A stretch of 64,000 nucleotides of DNA from Nesterenkonia natronophila (GCF_003595215.1 NZ_QYZP01000001.1:496001-560000), one strand, 5' to 3'; shown: positions 32,743-42,296, counted from the stretch's first letter. Notes: generated from the letters alone by a model not told the origin. Made by a program: numbers and translations.

Positions 32743-35148
32743 CTACATCCACACCAGGTTCCAGGTGTCCGCAATGACCGCAAGAGTGGTCGCTGACCCT
32801 GCGACAAACACCCCACCCAGTACGACGCCGCCATCAGCAGTGGTGAACCGCGCCGCGCGCGACCATGTGCGTTCCCCAGCCCCGAAGCCACGTGACTCCA
32901 TCGTGACCGCCAGACGGGTGGCTATTCGGATGGCCTGCACCAGAAGGCCGAACGCCTGAGAAAAGAAACGCGCGCCAAGTCCACGTGCCCGCCGCGCATG
33001 GCCGAGCGTCGTCCAGTGAGCGGCCATCAGCCCCAGCAGGCGCATCCCAGCCAAGGCCCCAAGCACGAAACGGGCGGGCAGCTTCAGCTGTTGGGCCAGT
33101 GCATCCGCCAAGTCAGTGGGATCTGTAGTGGAGAAGATCAACACACTCGGCAGCACGATCGCGAAAGCACGGGCTCCCAAAGACAGTCCCATCTCCAGGG
33201 AACCGGTCGAAACTGTGGTCACCCCCAGGTCCAGCAGCACCCTTCCTGACTCCTCGGCGGCAATCGCCGCACCCCAGACGGCCATCACAGCGGCGACCGC
33301 AAAGATCCAGATTCGCTTCAGAAAGGTCCCCAATCGGATGTTCGCCAGAGGCAGCAGTGCGAAGCTTGCCGCCGCTACCACGGTCGCAGAGACCGGGTCG
33401 ATGGTGGAGATCAGGGCCAGGGTGATGCAGCATAGAGCAACAAGTTTCGCCAAAGGTCCGCGCTGACCCAGCCAAGAAACGTCCCGTACTGCGGAGAACA
33501 GGGGAGTGCTGCTCACCCTGGAATTGCCCGATTCAGGTGCAGGTGACCGGTGAGGTTCTGCGCCGGTGACCTGAAAGGTCCGGGCGCTCAGCGCGCGGAG
33601 AAAGTGCTGGTCATGAGTGACCGCAACGACTGTGCCGCCCGAGTCCAAGTGCTCCCTGAGCAGCCCGACGAGCTCCACAAAGGTGTGAGCATCCTGACCG
33701 AACGTCGGCTCGTCGAGCATCAGGACCTCAGGCCCGGCGGCCAAGGCCGTCCCCACCGAGAGTCGACGCTTCTCACCCCCGGAGAGGGTAAACGGGTTCA
33801 CCGCAGCAAGATGGGTCAGACGCAGTCGGTGCAGCAGCTGGCTGACCCGATCCGCCACCTCATGATCTGTGAACAGCGGCTTTTTGGTGCCGGGAATCCT
33901 GGCCTGCTCTGCGGAGAGCCGCAGCTCATCTGCGACAGTATGCCGTACGAACTGATGCTCCGGCTCCTGAAAGACGGTGCCGATGCGCGAGGTCAGATCT
34001 GCCGAACGCCACTCATGGGGGGAGTCCGCTAACTGGTCACCGTGGCCTCCCTTCAAGAGCGTGCTCGCCGTGATGCTCCCTGCATGAGGAGCCAGCAGCC
34101 CGCCGAGAGTCAGGAGAAGGGTGGATTTTCCTGCACCGTTGCGCCCGGTAATACCCGTGGCCACTCCGCTGGAGAGAGTGATATCAACCTCATCGAGCAC
34201 CGGCTGCGGCGGAAGAGCTTTGCGCCATGACCGACCGGGGCTCTCACGGCTGACAGCAAGCCCCTCTCCGACGAGCAGGGGCAGCACGGCCGACCCCTCG
34301 GTGTGGGAGCGCCGATCGGGAGAGACCCAAGTGGGCAGTGAACCCAACGCGTCGTGATGGGGGACCCACAATCCCGCGCTAATCAACTCGGTGCGCAGCG
34401 CCTGATCCTGATAGAGGGTGTCTGCCGGAACTCGATGCCGAATGCCACCACCGGGCTCGAGCACCACCAGCGTGTCGACCTCGTCGAGCCAGGCCTCAAG
34501 GCGGTGCTCGACCACGATCATGGTGGCACCGGTGGCTTGGGCTGCAGCTAGAACCGAATCACGGACCTGCTCGGCACCCTCGGGGTCGAGATTCGCGGTG
34601 GGCTCATCGAGGAGGAGCAGCCCCGGCCGCATAGCCAGGATGCTGGCGAGCGCGAGCCGTTGTTTCTGTCCACCGGAGAGAGCGCCCGTTGAATGATCCA
34701 ACCTCAAGTGTCCCAGCCCCACCGCCTTCAGCGCGTACCGGCAACGGTCGGGAATCTCCGCTGGAGGCACCGCGAGGTTTTCACAGGCAAAGGCCACATC
34801 GTCTCCGATGCGGGAGAGCACCACCTGAGACTCAGGATCCTGCTGCATCAGACCGGCGCGTCCGCGGGCTTGTTCAGGGTGGAGTCCGTCCAGCCGCAAC
34901 TCTCCGGCGGAATCGGCGTCGTCATCCTGCAGCACTCCGGCGATCGCGTGCAGAAGTGTCGACTTCCCCGCCCCGGAGGCACCTGCCAGGAGGACCTTTT
35001 CCCCGGGGGCGATGTCCAGGTTCAGCCCAGCGAAGGCGGGCTGGCTGCGGTCAGCGTGATGGTAACTGAAGTCGGCGGCCGTGACCCTGACTCCCGCGAC
35101 TGCAGCCTCAGTTGGTGGCTGGGGCTGGTCGGGCGTCGTCGTGCTCAT
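32743..35148 (-). CDS. ECF transporter ATPases fused to T component (YkoD-YkoC fusion)
   Basis: This protein of about 801 residues joins three modules. ABC domain 1 has Walker A GASGAGKST (56-64), LSGGQ and LLLLDEPTANLDP. ABC domain 2 has GRNGAGKST, LSGGEKRR and LMLDEPTFGQD. From about residue 520 there is a membrane EcfT domain with the coupling motifs RRARGLG and ESRGFG. In Bacillus the equivalents are separate YkoD and YkoC. With YkoE upstream and a TPP riboswitch, it should energise uptake of the thiamin precursor HMP or thiamin. The ATG at 35148 lies one base after the ykoE stop. An earlier ATG at 35175 would overlap. Confidence 0.9.
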   Translation of the reverse strand: MSTTTPDQPQPPTEAAVAGVRVTAADFSYHHADRSQPAFAGLNLDIAPGEKVLLAGASGAGKSTLLHAIAGVLQDDDADSAGELRLDGLHPEQARGRAGLMQQDPESQVVLSRIGDDVAFACENLAVPPAEIPDRCRYALKAVGLGHLRLDHSTGALSGGQKQRLALASILAMRPGLLLLDEPTANLDPEGAEQVRDSVLAAAQATGATMIVVEHRLEAWLDEVDTLVVLEPGGGIRHRVPADTLYQDQALRTELISAGLWVPHHDALGSLPTWVSPDRRSHTEGSAVLPLLVGEGLAVSRESPGRSWRKALPPQPVLDEVDITLSSGVATGITGRNGAGKSTLLLTLGGLLAPHAGSITASTLLKGGHGDQLADSPHEWRSADLTSRIGTVFQEPEHQFVRHTVADELRLSAEQARIPGTKKPLFTDHEVADRVSQLLHRLRLTHLAAVNPFTLSGGEKRRLSVGTALAAGPEVLMLDEPTFGQDAHTFVELVGLLREHLDSGGTVVAVTHDQHFLRALSARTFQVTGAEPHRSPAPESGNSRVSSTPLFSAVRDVSWLGQRGPLAKLVALCCITLALISTIDPVSATVVAAASFALLPLANIRLGTFLKRIWIFAVAAVMAVWGAAIAAEESGRVLLDLGVTTVSTGSLEMGLSLGARAFAIVLPSVLIFSTTDPTDLADALAQQLKLPARFVLGALAGMRLLGLMAAHWTTLGHARRARGLGARFFSQAFGLLVQAIRIATRLAVTMESRGFGAGERTWSRAARFTTADGGVVLGGVFVAGSATTLAVIADTWNLVWM

Positions 35149-35149
35149 C

Positions 35150-35794
35150 TCAGGAAGTGGAGGTGGCGGTCGCACGATTCCGAAGGCCGAATGCGGACTC
35201 CCGGTGGGCCTTTCGTGACCTCAGCGGTGCCAGCACCCCGGTCGAGGCGAGTCCACGCGTAGCCATCCACGGCAGCACGCCGGCGATCAGGGCTCCGGAG
35301 ATGGCGAATCCGGCAATGTGGGTCAGGGTGCCGACGGCGTCGTACTGGTAGTAGCTGGCTATCCAGTTTTCGTTGATGCCTCCGGCGAGGCCTGCGGCAG
35401 CTCCGGCGAGGACCGCGACGTCGAATGTGAAACGACGGTAGAGGAACAGAAGCAGGATCAGTTCTGCACCGAGTCCCTGCACGAATCCGGAGAGCAGCAC
35501 ACCCAGCCCCCATTGCGAGCCGAGGAGCGCTGACACGGCTGCGGCCACCATTTCGCAGTAGATGGCGGCTCCGGGTTTGCGAATGATGAGCGCGCCCAGC
35601 ACGGCAGGAAAGAGCCACATTCCGGCCACCAGTGACGCAGTGGGTGGATACACGATGAAGAGCGTACTGACCGCGTGGTAAGAGAGATTCCACCCCCAGA
35701 ATATGACGCCGGAGGCGACAGCCAGGGTGGATGCCACGACGATGTCGCTGACGGTCCAGCGTTGACGAATGGGTGCAGATGCAGATGTGTTCAC
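35150..35794 (-). CDS. ykoE: ECF transporter substrate-specific component, YkoE-like
   Basis: This 214-residue membrane protein of the YkoE family (S component for thiamin or its hydroxymethylpyrimidine moiety) has about six segments and conserved WNLSYHAVSTLF, NENWIASYYQYD and GFVQGLGAELI. The GTG at 35794 follows AAGGAAG, which is the 3' end of the TPP riboswitch. The longer frame from 35833 would begin inside the aptamer and is rejected. The next gene encodes its ATPases and T component. Confidence 0.88.
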   Translation of the reverse strand: MNTSASAPIRQRWTVSDIVVASTLAVASGVIFWGWNLSYHAVSTLFIVYPPTASLVAGMWLFPAVLGALIIRKPGAAIYCEMVAAAVSALLGSQWGLGVLLSGFVQGLGAELILLLFLYRRFTFDVAVLAGAAAGLAGGINENWIASYYQYDAVGTLTHIAGFAISGALIAGVLPWMATRGLASTGVLAPLRSRKAHRESAFGLRNRATATSTS

Positions 35795-35796
35795 AG

Positions 35797-35905
35797 CGAC
35801 TTCCTTCGCAGGTTCTAACCTGGGCAGGTTCAAGGGTCTGGGCCGTTAGCCCACTCTCAGCGCCTGTGAGCCGGTGATGGCTCTGCTGCGGACGCTCCCC
35901 TGTCG
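35797..35905 (-). promoter_or_regulatory. TPP (THI-box) riboswitch before ykoE
   Basis: On the minus strand the order is CGAC-AGGGGAGC, then GCGCTGAGAGTGGGC, then ACCCTTGAACCTG, CAGGTTAGAACCTGCGAAGGAAGTCG. CTGAGA, ACCCTTGAACCTG and GCGAAGGAAGT are the invariant THI-box blocks. CGAC and GTCG close P1. The AAGGAAG at its 3' end is also the ribosome site for the GTG start a few bases on, so TPP binding should block translation. Confidence 0.93.
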
Positions 35906-35975
35906 GACGGGTTGGTGTATTCAGTTATCGGGTATTGGGCGCCAGCCTAACACTGGCGGGCCTGCTCCTTCACCC

Positions 35976-36908
35976 TCACCCGGACTGGGTGAGAAACTCC
36001 AGCAGTGCGCTGGTCAGCTCCGCATCGACTGCGACCTCGTGATCGTCGATTCGGCCGATGGGGGAGACGAGTTTCACTGACCCGGTAAGCCATAGAAACT
36101 GTGCGGCGTGAAGATCGGCTATGGTGACGGGCCCCGCAGAGGTCTTCCATCCGGCCTGCTCGGCCGCCCGGAAGATTGTGGCTTGAGTGGTGCCGGGCAG
36201 AATGCCGGCCTCTGCACTCGGGGTCATCAGCTGGACCTGCCCGTCACTGGTGCGGTGCCCCAGCAGAATGGACGATACCGGACCTTCCAAGACGTACCCG
36301 TCTGAAGTGGTGAAGATGACGTCGTCGTGCCCGTGAGCCACCGCCCAGCGCAGTGCCGCCATATTCACCGCATAACTGAGTGTCTTCGCTCCAAGGAGCA
36401 GCCAAGGGGCGCGTTCGGAGGCGGTCGAATCGTATCCACGGTCTAGGAGGGTCACGCTGATGGGGCGGCCGCGAGACTTCTTGACCTTCTCCGAGACCGG
36501 AGTCAGCAGCGCCCAGTAGGTCCCTGAGTAGGCCGGGTCGTCGCTCGCCGGCTCACCGTCAACACCCCGGGAGGCAGTGATGCGAACGGCGAGCTCATCG
36601 GGAAGGCCTCCGCGAGTGCGGAATTCCTCCAGGCCCAGCTCCACTGCCGCTCGCCATGATGCATGAGGAGGAATGGCGATATCTGTGATGGCGGCTGAAC
36701 GCTGCAGCCGTTCCAGGTGGGCTGAAAACTTCCGGACATGCCCTTGGACGGCCAACATAGTCTCGAAGATCCCGTCGCCGCGCACCGCGCTGAGGTCCGT
36801 GACCCGCAGCTGGGGCTGGTGGGGGTCGAAGATGATTCCTTCTGGGTGTTCAGCGTCGATTCGCACGCCGACAGCGTGCAGGGCATCTTCATCAAAGCGT
36901 TCAGCCAT
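35976..36908 (-). CDS. Class IV aminotransferase, aminodeoxychorismate-lyase-like
   Basis: This 310-residue fold-type IV PLP enzyme has RVTDLSAVRGDGIFETM near 34-50, PLP lysine in LLLGAKTLSYAVNMAALRWA (about 187) and EGPVSSILLG. The set fits 4-amino-4-deoxychorismate lyase (PabC, para-aminobenzoate for folate) better than branched-chain or D-amino-acid transaminases, but these are hard to separate by eye. pabB lies 6 kb away. TATAAG eight bases before the ATG suggests a leaderless message. Confidence 0.75.
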   Translation of the reverse strand: MAERFDEDALHAVGVRIDAEHPEGIIFDPHQPQLRVTDLSAVRGDGIFETMLAVQGHVRKFSAHLERLQRSAAITDIAIPPHASWRAAVELGLEEFRTRGGLPDELAVRITASRGVDGEPASDDPAYSGTYWALLTPVSEKVKKSRGRPISVTLLDRGYDSTASERAPWLLLGAKTLSYAVNMAALRWAVAHGHDDVIFTTSDGYVLEGPVSSILLGHRTSDGQVQLMTPSAEAGILPGTTQATIFRAAEQAGWKTSAGPVTIADLHAAQFLWLTGSVKLVSPIGRIDDHEVAVDAELTSALLEFLTQSG

Positions 36909-36965
36909 ACGTTCAGCTTATACCCGGCATAGGATTGATTGGATGAAGAGGATCGGGGGTGCTGA

Positions 36966-38474
36966 ATGCTGTGGCCGCTGAGCGGACTGGGCATAGACGG
37001 CCTACCGTATTGGATCGTCATCATAGTGGTGGTGATCGAGGTCGGTATCCGAATAGTCGTCCTCGGCATCATTCCGGACAACCGCCGACCCAACACTGCG
37101 ATGGCATGGCTGTTGGCCATCTTTTTCATACCGATTGTGGCCCTTCCGCTGTTCCTGCTTATTGGCCGGAACAAGCTGTCATCGCGCAGACGGCAGCGGC
37201 AAGGAGCCATCAATGAGGCGCTGCTGGAAGCGACCAGCCATTTGCATCTGTCCGACCAGCTGCGTGACTATGATGAGCAGCTCAGCGCCACGGCTACACT
37301 GAACCGCAATCTCGGAGCCTTTCCCCTCCAGGAGGGCAACCACATCACACTGATCTCCGGTTACCAGAACTTTTTCATACGGCTGGCCGCGGAGATCGAC
37401 GGAGCCGAAGAATATGTACACGTCATGTTCTACATCGTCGGTGAGGACCCTGACTACGCAGGACCGGTGCTCGACGCCATGGAGAGAGCGGCTGCCCGAG
37501 GTGTCACCGTCAGATTCCTCTTCGACCACTTAGGAACCATGCGGGTGCGCGGTTATGGCAGACTGCGCCGCCGACTCAAGGAAGCATCCCGGAAGTGGCC
37601 GCATTTTCAATGGCGCCGGATGCTGCCGATCCAACCCCTGCAGCGACGATTCTCCCGGCTCGATCTGCGAAATCACCGAAAAATCGTAGTAGTCGACTCT
37701 CAGGTGGCGTTCACCGGTTCTGGGAACCTTATCGAACCGCACTACCAGCGCCGATCCGCGCAGCGAATGGGGCGCCGCTGGATTGAGATCAATGCGAAGG
37801 TCACCGGTCCCGTGGTGACTGGCTTGGACATCGTTTTCGCCTCAGACTGGTATGCCGAAACTGGTGAAAACCTGGGAGCTAAGCTGTTGGTTGACCTGCA
37901 GGCCGACGAAGAGGCAGGAGGTGGATCGCTGGTCCAAGTTGTGCCCTCCGGTCCCGGCTTTCCGGAGGAGAACAACCTCCGGCTCTTCAACGACCTCATC
38001 TACCAGGCCACCCACCGGCTGATCATCTGCACCCCGTATTTGGTCCCTGACGATTCGCTGCTCTATGCAGTGACCAATGCCGCGCACCGGAATGTGGATG
38101 TGATCGTTCTCGTTACCCGCAAGGCAGACCAAATCACCGTCCAACATGCGCAGCAGTCCTACTACCAAGCACTCCTGGAGGCAGGGGTCCGGATTTTCCG
38201 ATACCCCGAGCCTTACGTGATGCACTCAAAGTTCATGCTCGTAGACGACAACGTGGCAGTTCTGGGGTCCTCCAACATGGACATGCGGTCATTCTCACTG
38301 AACCTGGAAGTCACAATGATGATCGTTGACGACGTGAAGGTCATTGAACTGGTCGACATATTCGAGCAATACCGCAGCGTCTCAGACGAGCTTGATCTGG
38401 GCGAGTGGGCCGCGAGACCGTGGGGCACACGGTACCTGGACAACGTATTCCGACTCACCTCAGCTCTTCAGTGA
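36966..38474 (+). CDS. cls: Cardiolipin synthase (phospholipase D family)
   Basis: This 502-residue membrane enzyme has two N-terminal helices (WIVIIVVVIEVGIRIVV, AMAWLLAIFFIPIVALPLFLL) and then two HKD motifs, NHRKIVVVD (about 235-243) and MHSKFMLVD (about 418-426). This is the bacterial Cls arrangement that condenses phosphatidylglycerol molecules into cardiolipin. GSGNLIEP and GSSNMDMRS follow the motifs as expected. It begins 57 bp from the divergent PabC-like gene. Confidence 0.93.
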   Translation: MLWPLSGLGIDGLPYWIVIIVVVIEVGIRIVVLGIIPDNRRPNTAMAWLLAIFFIPIVALPLFLLIGRNKLSSRRRQRQGAINEALLEATSHLHLSDQLRDYDEQLSATATLNRNLGAFPLQEGNHITLISGYQNFFIRLAAEIDGAEEYVHVMFYIVGEDPDYAGPVLDAMERAAARGVTVRFLFDHLGTMRVRGYGRLRRRLKEASRKWPHFQWRRMLPIQPLQRRFSRLDLRNHRKIVVVDSQVAFTGSGNLIEPHYQRRSAQRMGRRWIEINAKVTGPVVTGLDIVFASDWYAETGENLGAKLLVDLQADEEAGGGSLVQVVPSGPGFPEENNLRLFNDLIYQATHRLIICTPYLVPDDSLLYAVTNAAHRNVDVIVLVTRKADQITVQHAQQSYYQALLEAGVRIFRYPEPYVMHSKFMLVDDNVAVLGSSNMDMRSFSLNLEVTMMIVDDVKVIELVDIFEQYRSVSDELDLGEWAARPWGTRYLDNVFRLTSALQ

Positions 38475-38522
38475 TTGTCAAGAGGCTGCAAAGTTCTGAA
38501 AATTTCCTCTATCCTGGTGCGC

Positions 38523-39404
38523 GTGCTTTTGCCGATTCTCAGGTCACCTACCCGGAACAGCCCCCGGGGCGTGGTGTCAGTCTTCGCAGTCGCCGCTATC
38601 GGCCTTCTCACCGGCTGCGGGGGGTCAAGCCCAAGTGATGCAGAGGTGGAGCAGCAAGGGACCCAGGGGGCTAACGGGGCCACAACCGGAGCGGAAGAAC
38701 CTGCCACGAGTCAGGAAGATGCGTCTGGGCGTTCGACTCAGAATGGGGAAGAGGACGCGGAGCCCCATGCGCTGACCGACGAAGAAAAGCTCGAGGTTCT
38801 GCTCAGTACGGCTGACATGCCTGTCTCGCCAGAGGGTCATTCCACCTACGAGAGTCTCTCCTACTTCCAGGAGAGCATCGCAGTGGAGTACACGCTTTAC
38901 CAGGAGACCTTCGACGAATCCGAATGCTCTGCGGTGATGGACCGCATCAACATTGACCTCATCGGAGAGGAACCGCAGAGCGGGCTGGCGCACGCCTACA
39001 CGTTGCCGGCCGAGGAGGGTTCAGACGAGGACTACCGACCACACATCTATGTGTGGGTGCTCAGCTACGACCGCGGGGTCGACACTTCCAGTGTGTGGAA
39101 CCACGTTCATGAACACTGCACAGGTGGGCAGTTGGCTTCCGGCACTGAAGAGGTGGAGATTGCACCTTTCACCTTGGAGGACAGCGCGGAGCTTCGCACC
39201 GACGGTATCTCGATGGTTATTCACCGTGACGGCGAACCGATCGCTTCACCAGCAGCCGTCCGCCACTCCATGACGGTCGATTTCGGCGACAACCTAGTAA
39301 TGCTCTCTGCCGTGGGTCTGGACGATTCAGAGTTTGCTGAACTGGCCGCCGTCCAGGCTCAGAAGCTGGCCGACCACGCTGAGACGCTCGACGAGGAGGC
39401 CTGA
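38523..39404 (+). CDS. Putative lipoprotein, unknown
   Basis: This protein of about 293 residues starts VLLPILRSPTRNSPRG and has a hydrophobic stretch ending in the lipobox LLTGCGG. An acidic Ser/Gly/Glu linker then precedes a compact domain with two cysteines (DESECSAV, HEHCTGG). I do not recognise the domain. The two-cysteine layout is reminiscent of secreted sensor domains of mycobacterial type, but that is a guess. GTG 38523 is seven bases after TATCCT (38510-38515), a leaderless layout. GTG 38517 and a TTG at 38475 are less likely. Confidence 0.6.
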   Translation: MLLPILRSPTRNSPRGVVSVFAVAAIGLLTGCGGSSPSDAEVEQQGTQGANGATTGAEEPATSQEDASGRSTQNGEEDAEPHALTDEEKLEVLLSTADMPVSPEGHSTYESLSYFQESIAVEYTLYQETFDESECSAVMDRINIDLIGEEPQSGLAHAYTLPAEEGSDEDYRPHIYVWVLSYDRGVDTSSVWNHVHEHCTGGQLASGTEEVEIAPFTLEDSAELRTDGISMVIHRDGEPIASPAAVRHSMTVDFGDNLVMLSAVGLDDSEFAELAAVQAQKLADHAETLDEEA

Positions 39405-39422
39405 GGAGTCGCGATCCTCAGG
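39400..39422. terminator. Hairpin shared by two convergent stop codons
   Basis: CCTGAGGA (39400-39407) and TCCTCAGG (39415-39422) are perfect 8-base inverted arms around a 7-base loop. The lipoprotein TGA (39402-39404) lies in the left arm and the MMPL stop (39418-39420) in the right. There is no T-run, so it would act as a bidirectional, non-canonical end or a barrier. Placement supports a terminator role; the type is inferred. Confidence 0.45.
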
Positions 39423-42192
39423 AGCGGGAAGCTGCCGGGACGGGAGCGTCCTCTGCCGCTCCGGATTCTGATTCCAGAACGCGTTCGAGCTTGGCACCCT
39501 CCACATCGACATTGGGAAGGATCGAATCCAGCCACTTCGGCAGCCACCACGAAGCCGGTCCGCACAGGTGCAGCAGCGCCGGCACAAGAAGGAGCCGGAC
39601 GATGAAGGCATCGAGCAGAACTCCGACCGCCAGGCCCATTCCGATAGCGGCGACCATGGGGTCAGGGGTGAAGATGAACCCTGCGAAGACGCTTGACATG
39701 ATCAGTGCTGCGGCGACCACTACGGAGCGTCCAGCGTGGAGGCCTTGCCGAACGGCCAGCCGGGGAGCGGACCCGTGGACGTAGGCCTCTCGCATCCCGG
39801 AGGCGGTGAACAGCTGATAGTCCATTGCCAAGCCGAACAGGATTCCGATCATGATGACCGGCAGGAAGGTGACGATCGGACCTGGGTTGGAAATGCCGAA
39901 GATATCGGACAACCACCCCCATTGGAAGACGGCCACCACGCTGCCCATGGCCGCAGCCACTGAGCCGATAAAGCCGAGTGTGGCGATGATGGGAAGAAGC
40001 AAGGAGCGGAAAACCATCACCATCAGCACCAGGGATAACCCCACGACCAACCCCAGGTATAGCGGCATGGCATCGGCGATATGATCCGAGATGTCAATGT
40101 TGGCTGCTGTCAGCCCTGCGACGGAAAGCTCAGTTTGCTCCGCGAGGTCACCGGAGAGCACCTCGCCCTCGCGGAACTCGTGCACCAGCTCTTCCACCGA
40201 TTCGGAGGCTGGCCCGTCTTGCGGGATGACCTGATACACCGCGATCGTCTGCTCATCATTGGCCCCGGCCTGAACGGCGGCATCGATGTGCCGATGCGCA
40301 CTCAGCTCCTCGGCTAGATCCAACTGCAGATCTTCAGACTCCTCCGCAGAAAGGTCAGGTACCAGATCAGCTACGACGATGAGCGGACCGTTCATGCCTT
40401 GACCAAAGGCCTCCTCTGTCGCGGCATAGGCCTGGTAACCGGTCGAATCCTCAGGCTCAGTACTCGCGTCAGGCAGACCCAGGCGCATGGAGAGCGTCGG
40501 CACGGCCATAACAGCCAACAGCACCAACGCGCCAGCGGCAATGAGCACGGCCTTTCCGGTGGGCATGGGGGTGGTGATGCGCTGGTGTTCCTGCATGCCG
40601 ATGTAACGCCGTTCCGGACGCCGCAGGATTCGGTGCCCCACTAGGCTCAGCAGGGCTGGGGTCATCGTCACAGCGATGAGCACAGCGATCGCCACACATG
40701 CAGCCGCCACAGTGCCCATCAGGGCGAGAAACGGCAGTCCAGAGACGTTAAGCGCCAACAGGGCGATCACTACCGTCGCTCCTGCGAAGACCACGGCGTT
40801 GCCGGCTGTTCCGGTCGCCAAAGCGATGGACTCTCGCAGCGGTGTCCCTGCCTTCATCTGCCTGCGGTGCCGGTGAATGATGAACAGCGAATAGTCGATG
40901 CCTACGGCAAGGCCAAGCATGAGACCGAGGATCGGAGTCATCGACATCATCTCCACAACTGCGGAGAGCGACAATGCTCCGGCTACACCAATACCTACGC
41001 CGACCACAGCGTTGAGCAGCGGAAGACCGGCGCCCACGAAGGTGCCGAGCATAATGACCAGCACGGCTGCGGCAATCATCAGTCCGATAGCCTCCGCGAC
41101 GGAGAAGAGGTGGGGAAGCTCCACATTCAGGTCGCCTGAGGGCAAGATCTCCACCCCATCAATATCGGCGGCCATCAGCTCGGCGGAGACCGCCTCCAAA
41201 TCCTCAGTTCCTACCTGCTCGAGGGGAACCTCGAAAGTGATCACCGCGACCGCGGTGCCCTCGTCTTCAGACACCATGCTCGCGCCTTCCGCAAGCGCTA
41301 ACGCACGCTCGCCGCGCTCTACCGCCTGCGCCGGATCATCGCCGTCCAGGCTGTCCTCCAGCTGGGCCAGCTCCTCCTCAGCGGCCTCTAGCTCCGCACG
41401 CCCCTCATCGAGTTCAGATTCGGCAGCCTCCAGTTCCGCGACACCCTGCTCGGCCTGCTCCACCTGGGCCAGTGCAGCCTGAAGCTGTTCGCGCTCGGCC
41501 ACCACTTCGGCGCGAGCGCTGTTGAGATCATCTTCCACCGCGGGCCAGTAGCCCCCGGCGAGCGCCTCATCCACCTGCGCGTCGAGCTCTTCGTCTGCTT
41601 CATCCAGGGCCGCCAGGCCACCTTCGATCTCCCCGCGCGACTCAGCTAATGCATCCAGGCTCATCCCGCCAGCCGCCAGCCCGTCCTCCAGCTCCTCCCA
41701 TCCAGCCTCAACCTCCGCGCTAGCCTGCTCCAGCTCTTCGCGGCCCTCATCAATATCCTGACGTGCGTCTGCGACGCTGAAGTCCTCCGGGAGCTCCTCC
41801 AATTGCTCGCGGGCCTCTTCCAGCTCCTGACGACCCTCGGCAAGCTCCGTCTCTGTTGCGAAGGGGCTGGTGGTGGACTGGATGATGTCATTCTCTTCAA
41901 CGTCCCGGAGGAGGTCCTCGGTCGCGTTAATCTGCCCCTCGGTGAAAGGCTCACCGTCGGAGGTGCGGAAGACGGTGTTCGCAGAGCCGCCGGACATTTC
42001 TGGCAGTTCTTCAGCCAGTCGGTCTGCTACCCGAGTCGTCTCCAATTCCGGCACACTGATCTGGTCAGTGAGCTGTCCACCGAATCCAGCAAAGGCAGCC
42101 ACCGCTGCCAGCAGCATCACGAACCAGGCGGCGATGACTGTCTTCGCGCGGCGGGCGGCGATCGTGCCGAGGCGGTAGAGCATCGTGGCCAT
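39418..42192 (-). CDS. MMPL-family RND transporter with coiled-coil loop
   Basis: This 924-residue RND-type exporter has two sets of membrane helices with GIDYSLFIIHRHRRQM near 435 and GLAMDYQLFTASGMREAY near 785. Both are MMPL signature segments carrying the Asp-Tyr pair of the proton relay. The first outer loop holds an unusually long, acidic heptad-rich segment (about residues 110-315, rich in E, A, L) predicted to be coiled coil. A TetR gene lies upstream on the same strand, so TetR control is likely. Substrates may be lipids or hydrophobic drugs. Confidence 0.9.
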   Translation of the reverse strand: MATMLYRLGTIAARRAKTVIAAWFVMLLAAVAAFAGFGGQLTDQISVPELETTRVADRLAEELPEMSGGSANTVFRTSDGEPFTEGQINATEDLLRDVEENDIIQSTTSPFATETELAEGRQELEEAREQLEELPEDFSVADARQDIDEGREELEQASAEVEAGWEELEDGLAAGGMSLDALAESRGEIEGGLAALDEADEELDAQVDEALAGGYWPAVEDDLNSARAEVVAEREQLQAALAQVEQAEQGVAELEAAESELDEGRAELEAAEEELAQLEDSLDGDDPAQAVERGERALALAEGASMVSEDEGTAVAVITFEVPLEQVGTEDLEAVSAELMAADIDGVEILPSGDLNVELPHLFSVAEAIGLMIAAAVLVIMLGTFVGAGLPLLNAVVGVGIGVAGALSLSAVVEMMSMTPILGLMLGLAVGIDYSLFIIHRHRRQMKAGTPLRESIALATGTAGNAVVFAGATVVIALLALNVSGLPFLALMGTVAAACVAIAVLIAVTMTPALLSLVGHRILRRPERRYIGMQEHQRITTPMPTGKAVLIAAGALVLLAVMAVPTLSMRLGLPDASTEPEDSTGYQAYAATEEAFGQGMNGPLIVVADLVPDLSAEESEDLQLDLAEELSAHRHIDAAVQAGANDEQTIAVYQVIPQDGPASESVEELVHEFREGEVLSGDLAEQTELSVAGLTAANIDISDHIADAMPLYLGLVVGLSLVLMVMVFRSLLLPIIATLGFIGSVAAAMGSVVAVFQWGWLSDIFGISNPGPIVTFLPVIMIGILFGLAMDYQLFTASGMREAYVHGSAPRLAVRQGLHAGRSVVVAAALIMSSVFAGFIFTPDPMVAAIGMGLAVGVLLDAFIVRLLLVPALLHLCGPASWWLPKWLDSILPNVDVEGAKLERVLESESGAAEDAPVPAASRS

Positions 42193-42244
42193 AAATCAGG
42201 GGTCCTTCGAAAGTCAGAAGATCGCGGACAACAGTGCCATCATA

Positions 42245-42268
42245 TATGGAACGTCGCGTCTCGTTATT
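42245..42268 (-). promoter_or_regulatory. Candidate MMPL promoter/operator region
   Basis: Between the TetR stop and the MMPL start the minus strand has TATGAT as a possible -10 preceded by AACGAGACGCGACGTT, which reads AACG-n3-CG-n3-CGTT and is an imperfect dyad. A dyad next to the -10 would suit TetR binding. No footprint-like conservation can be judged from one sequence. Confidence 0.25.
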
Positions 42269-42296
42269 AGTTTGAATGTTTCAGAGGAAGGTCGCA

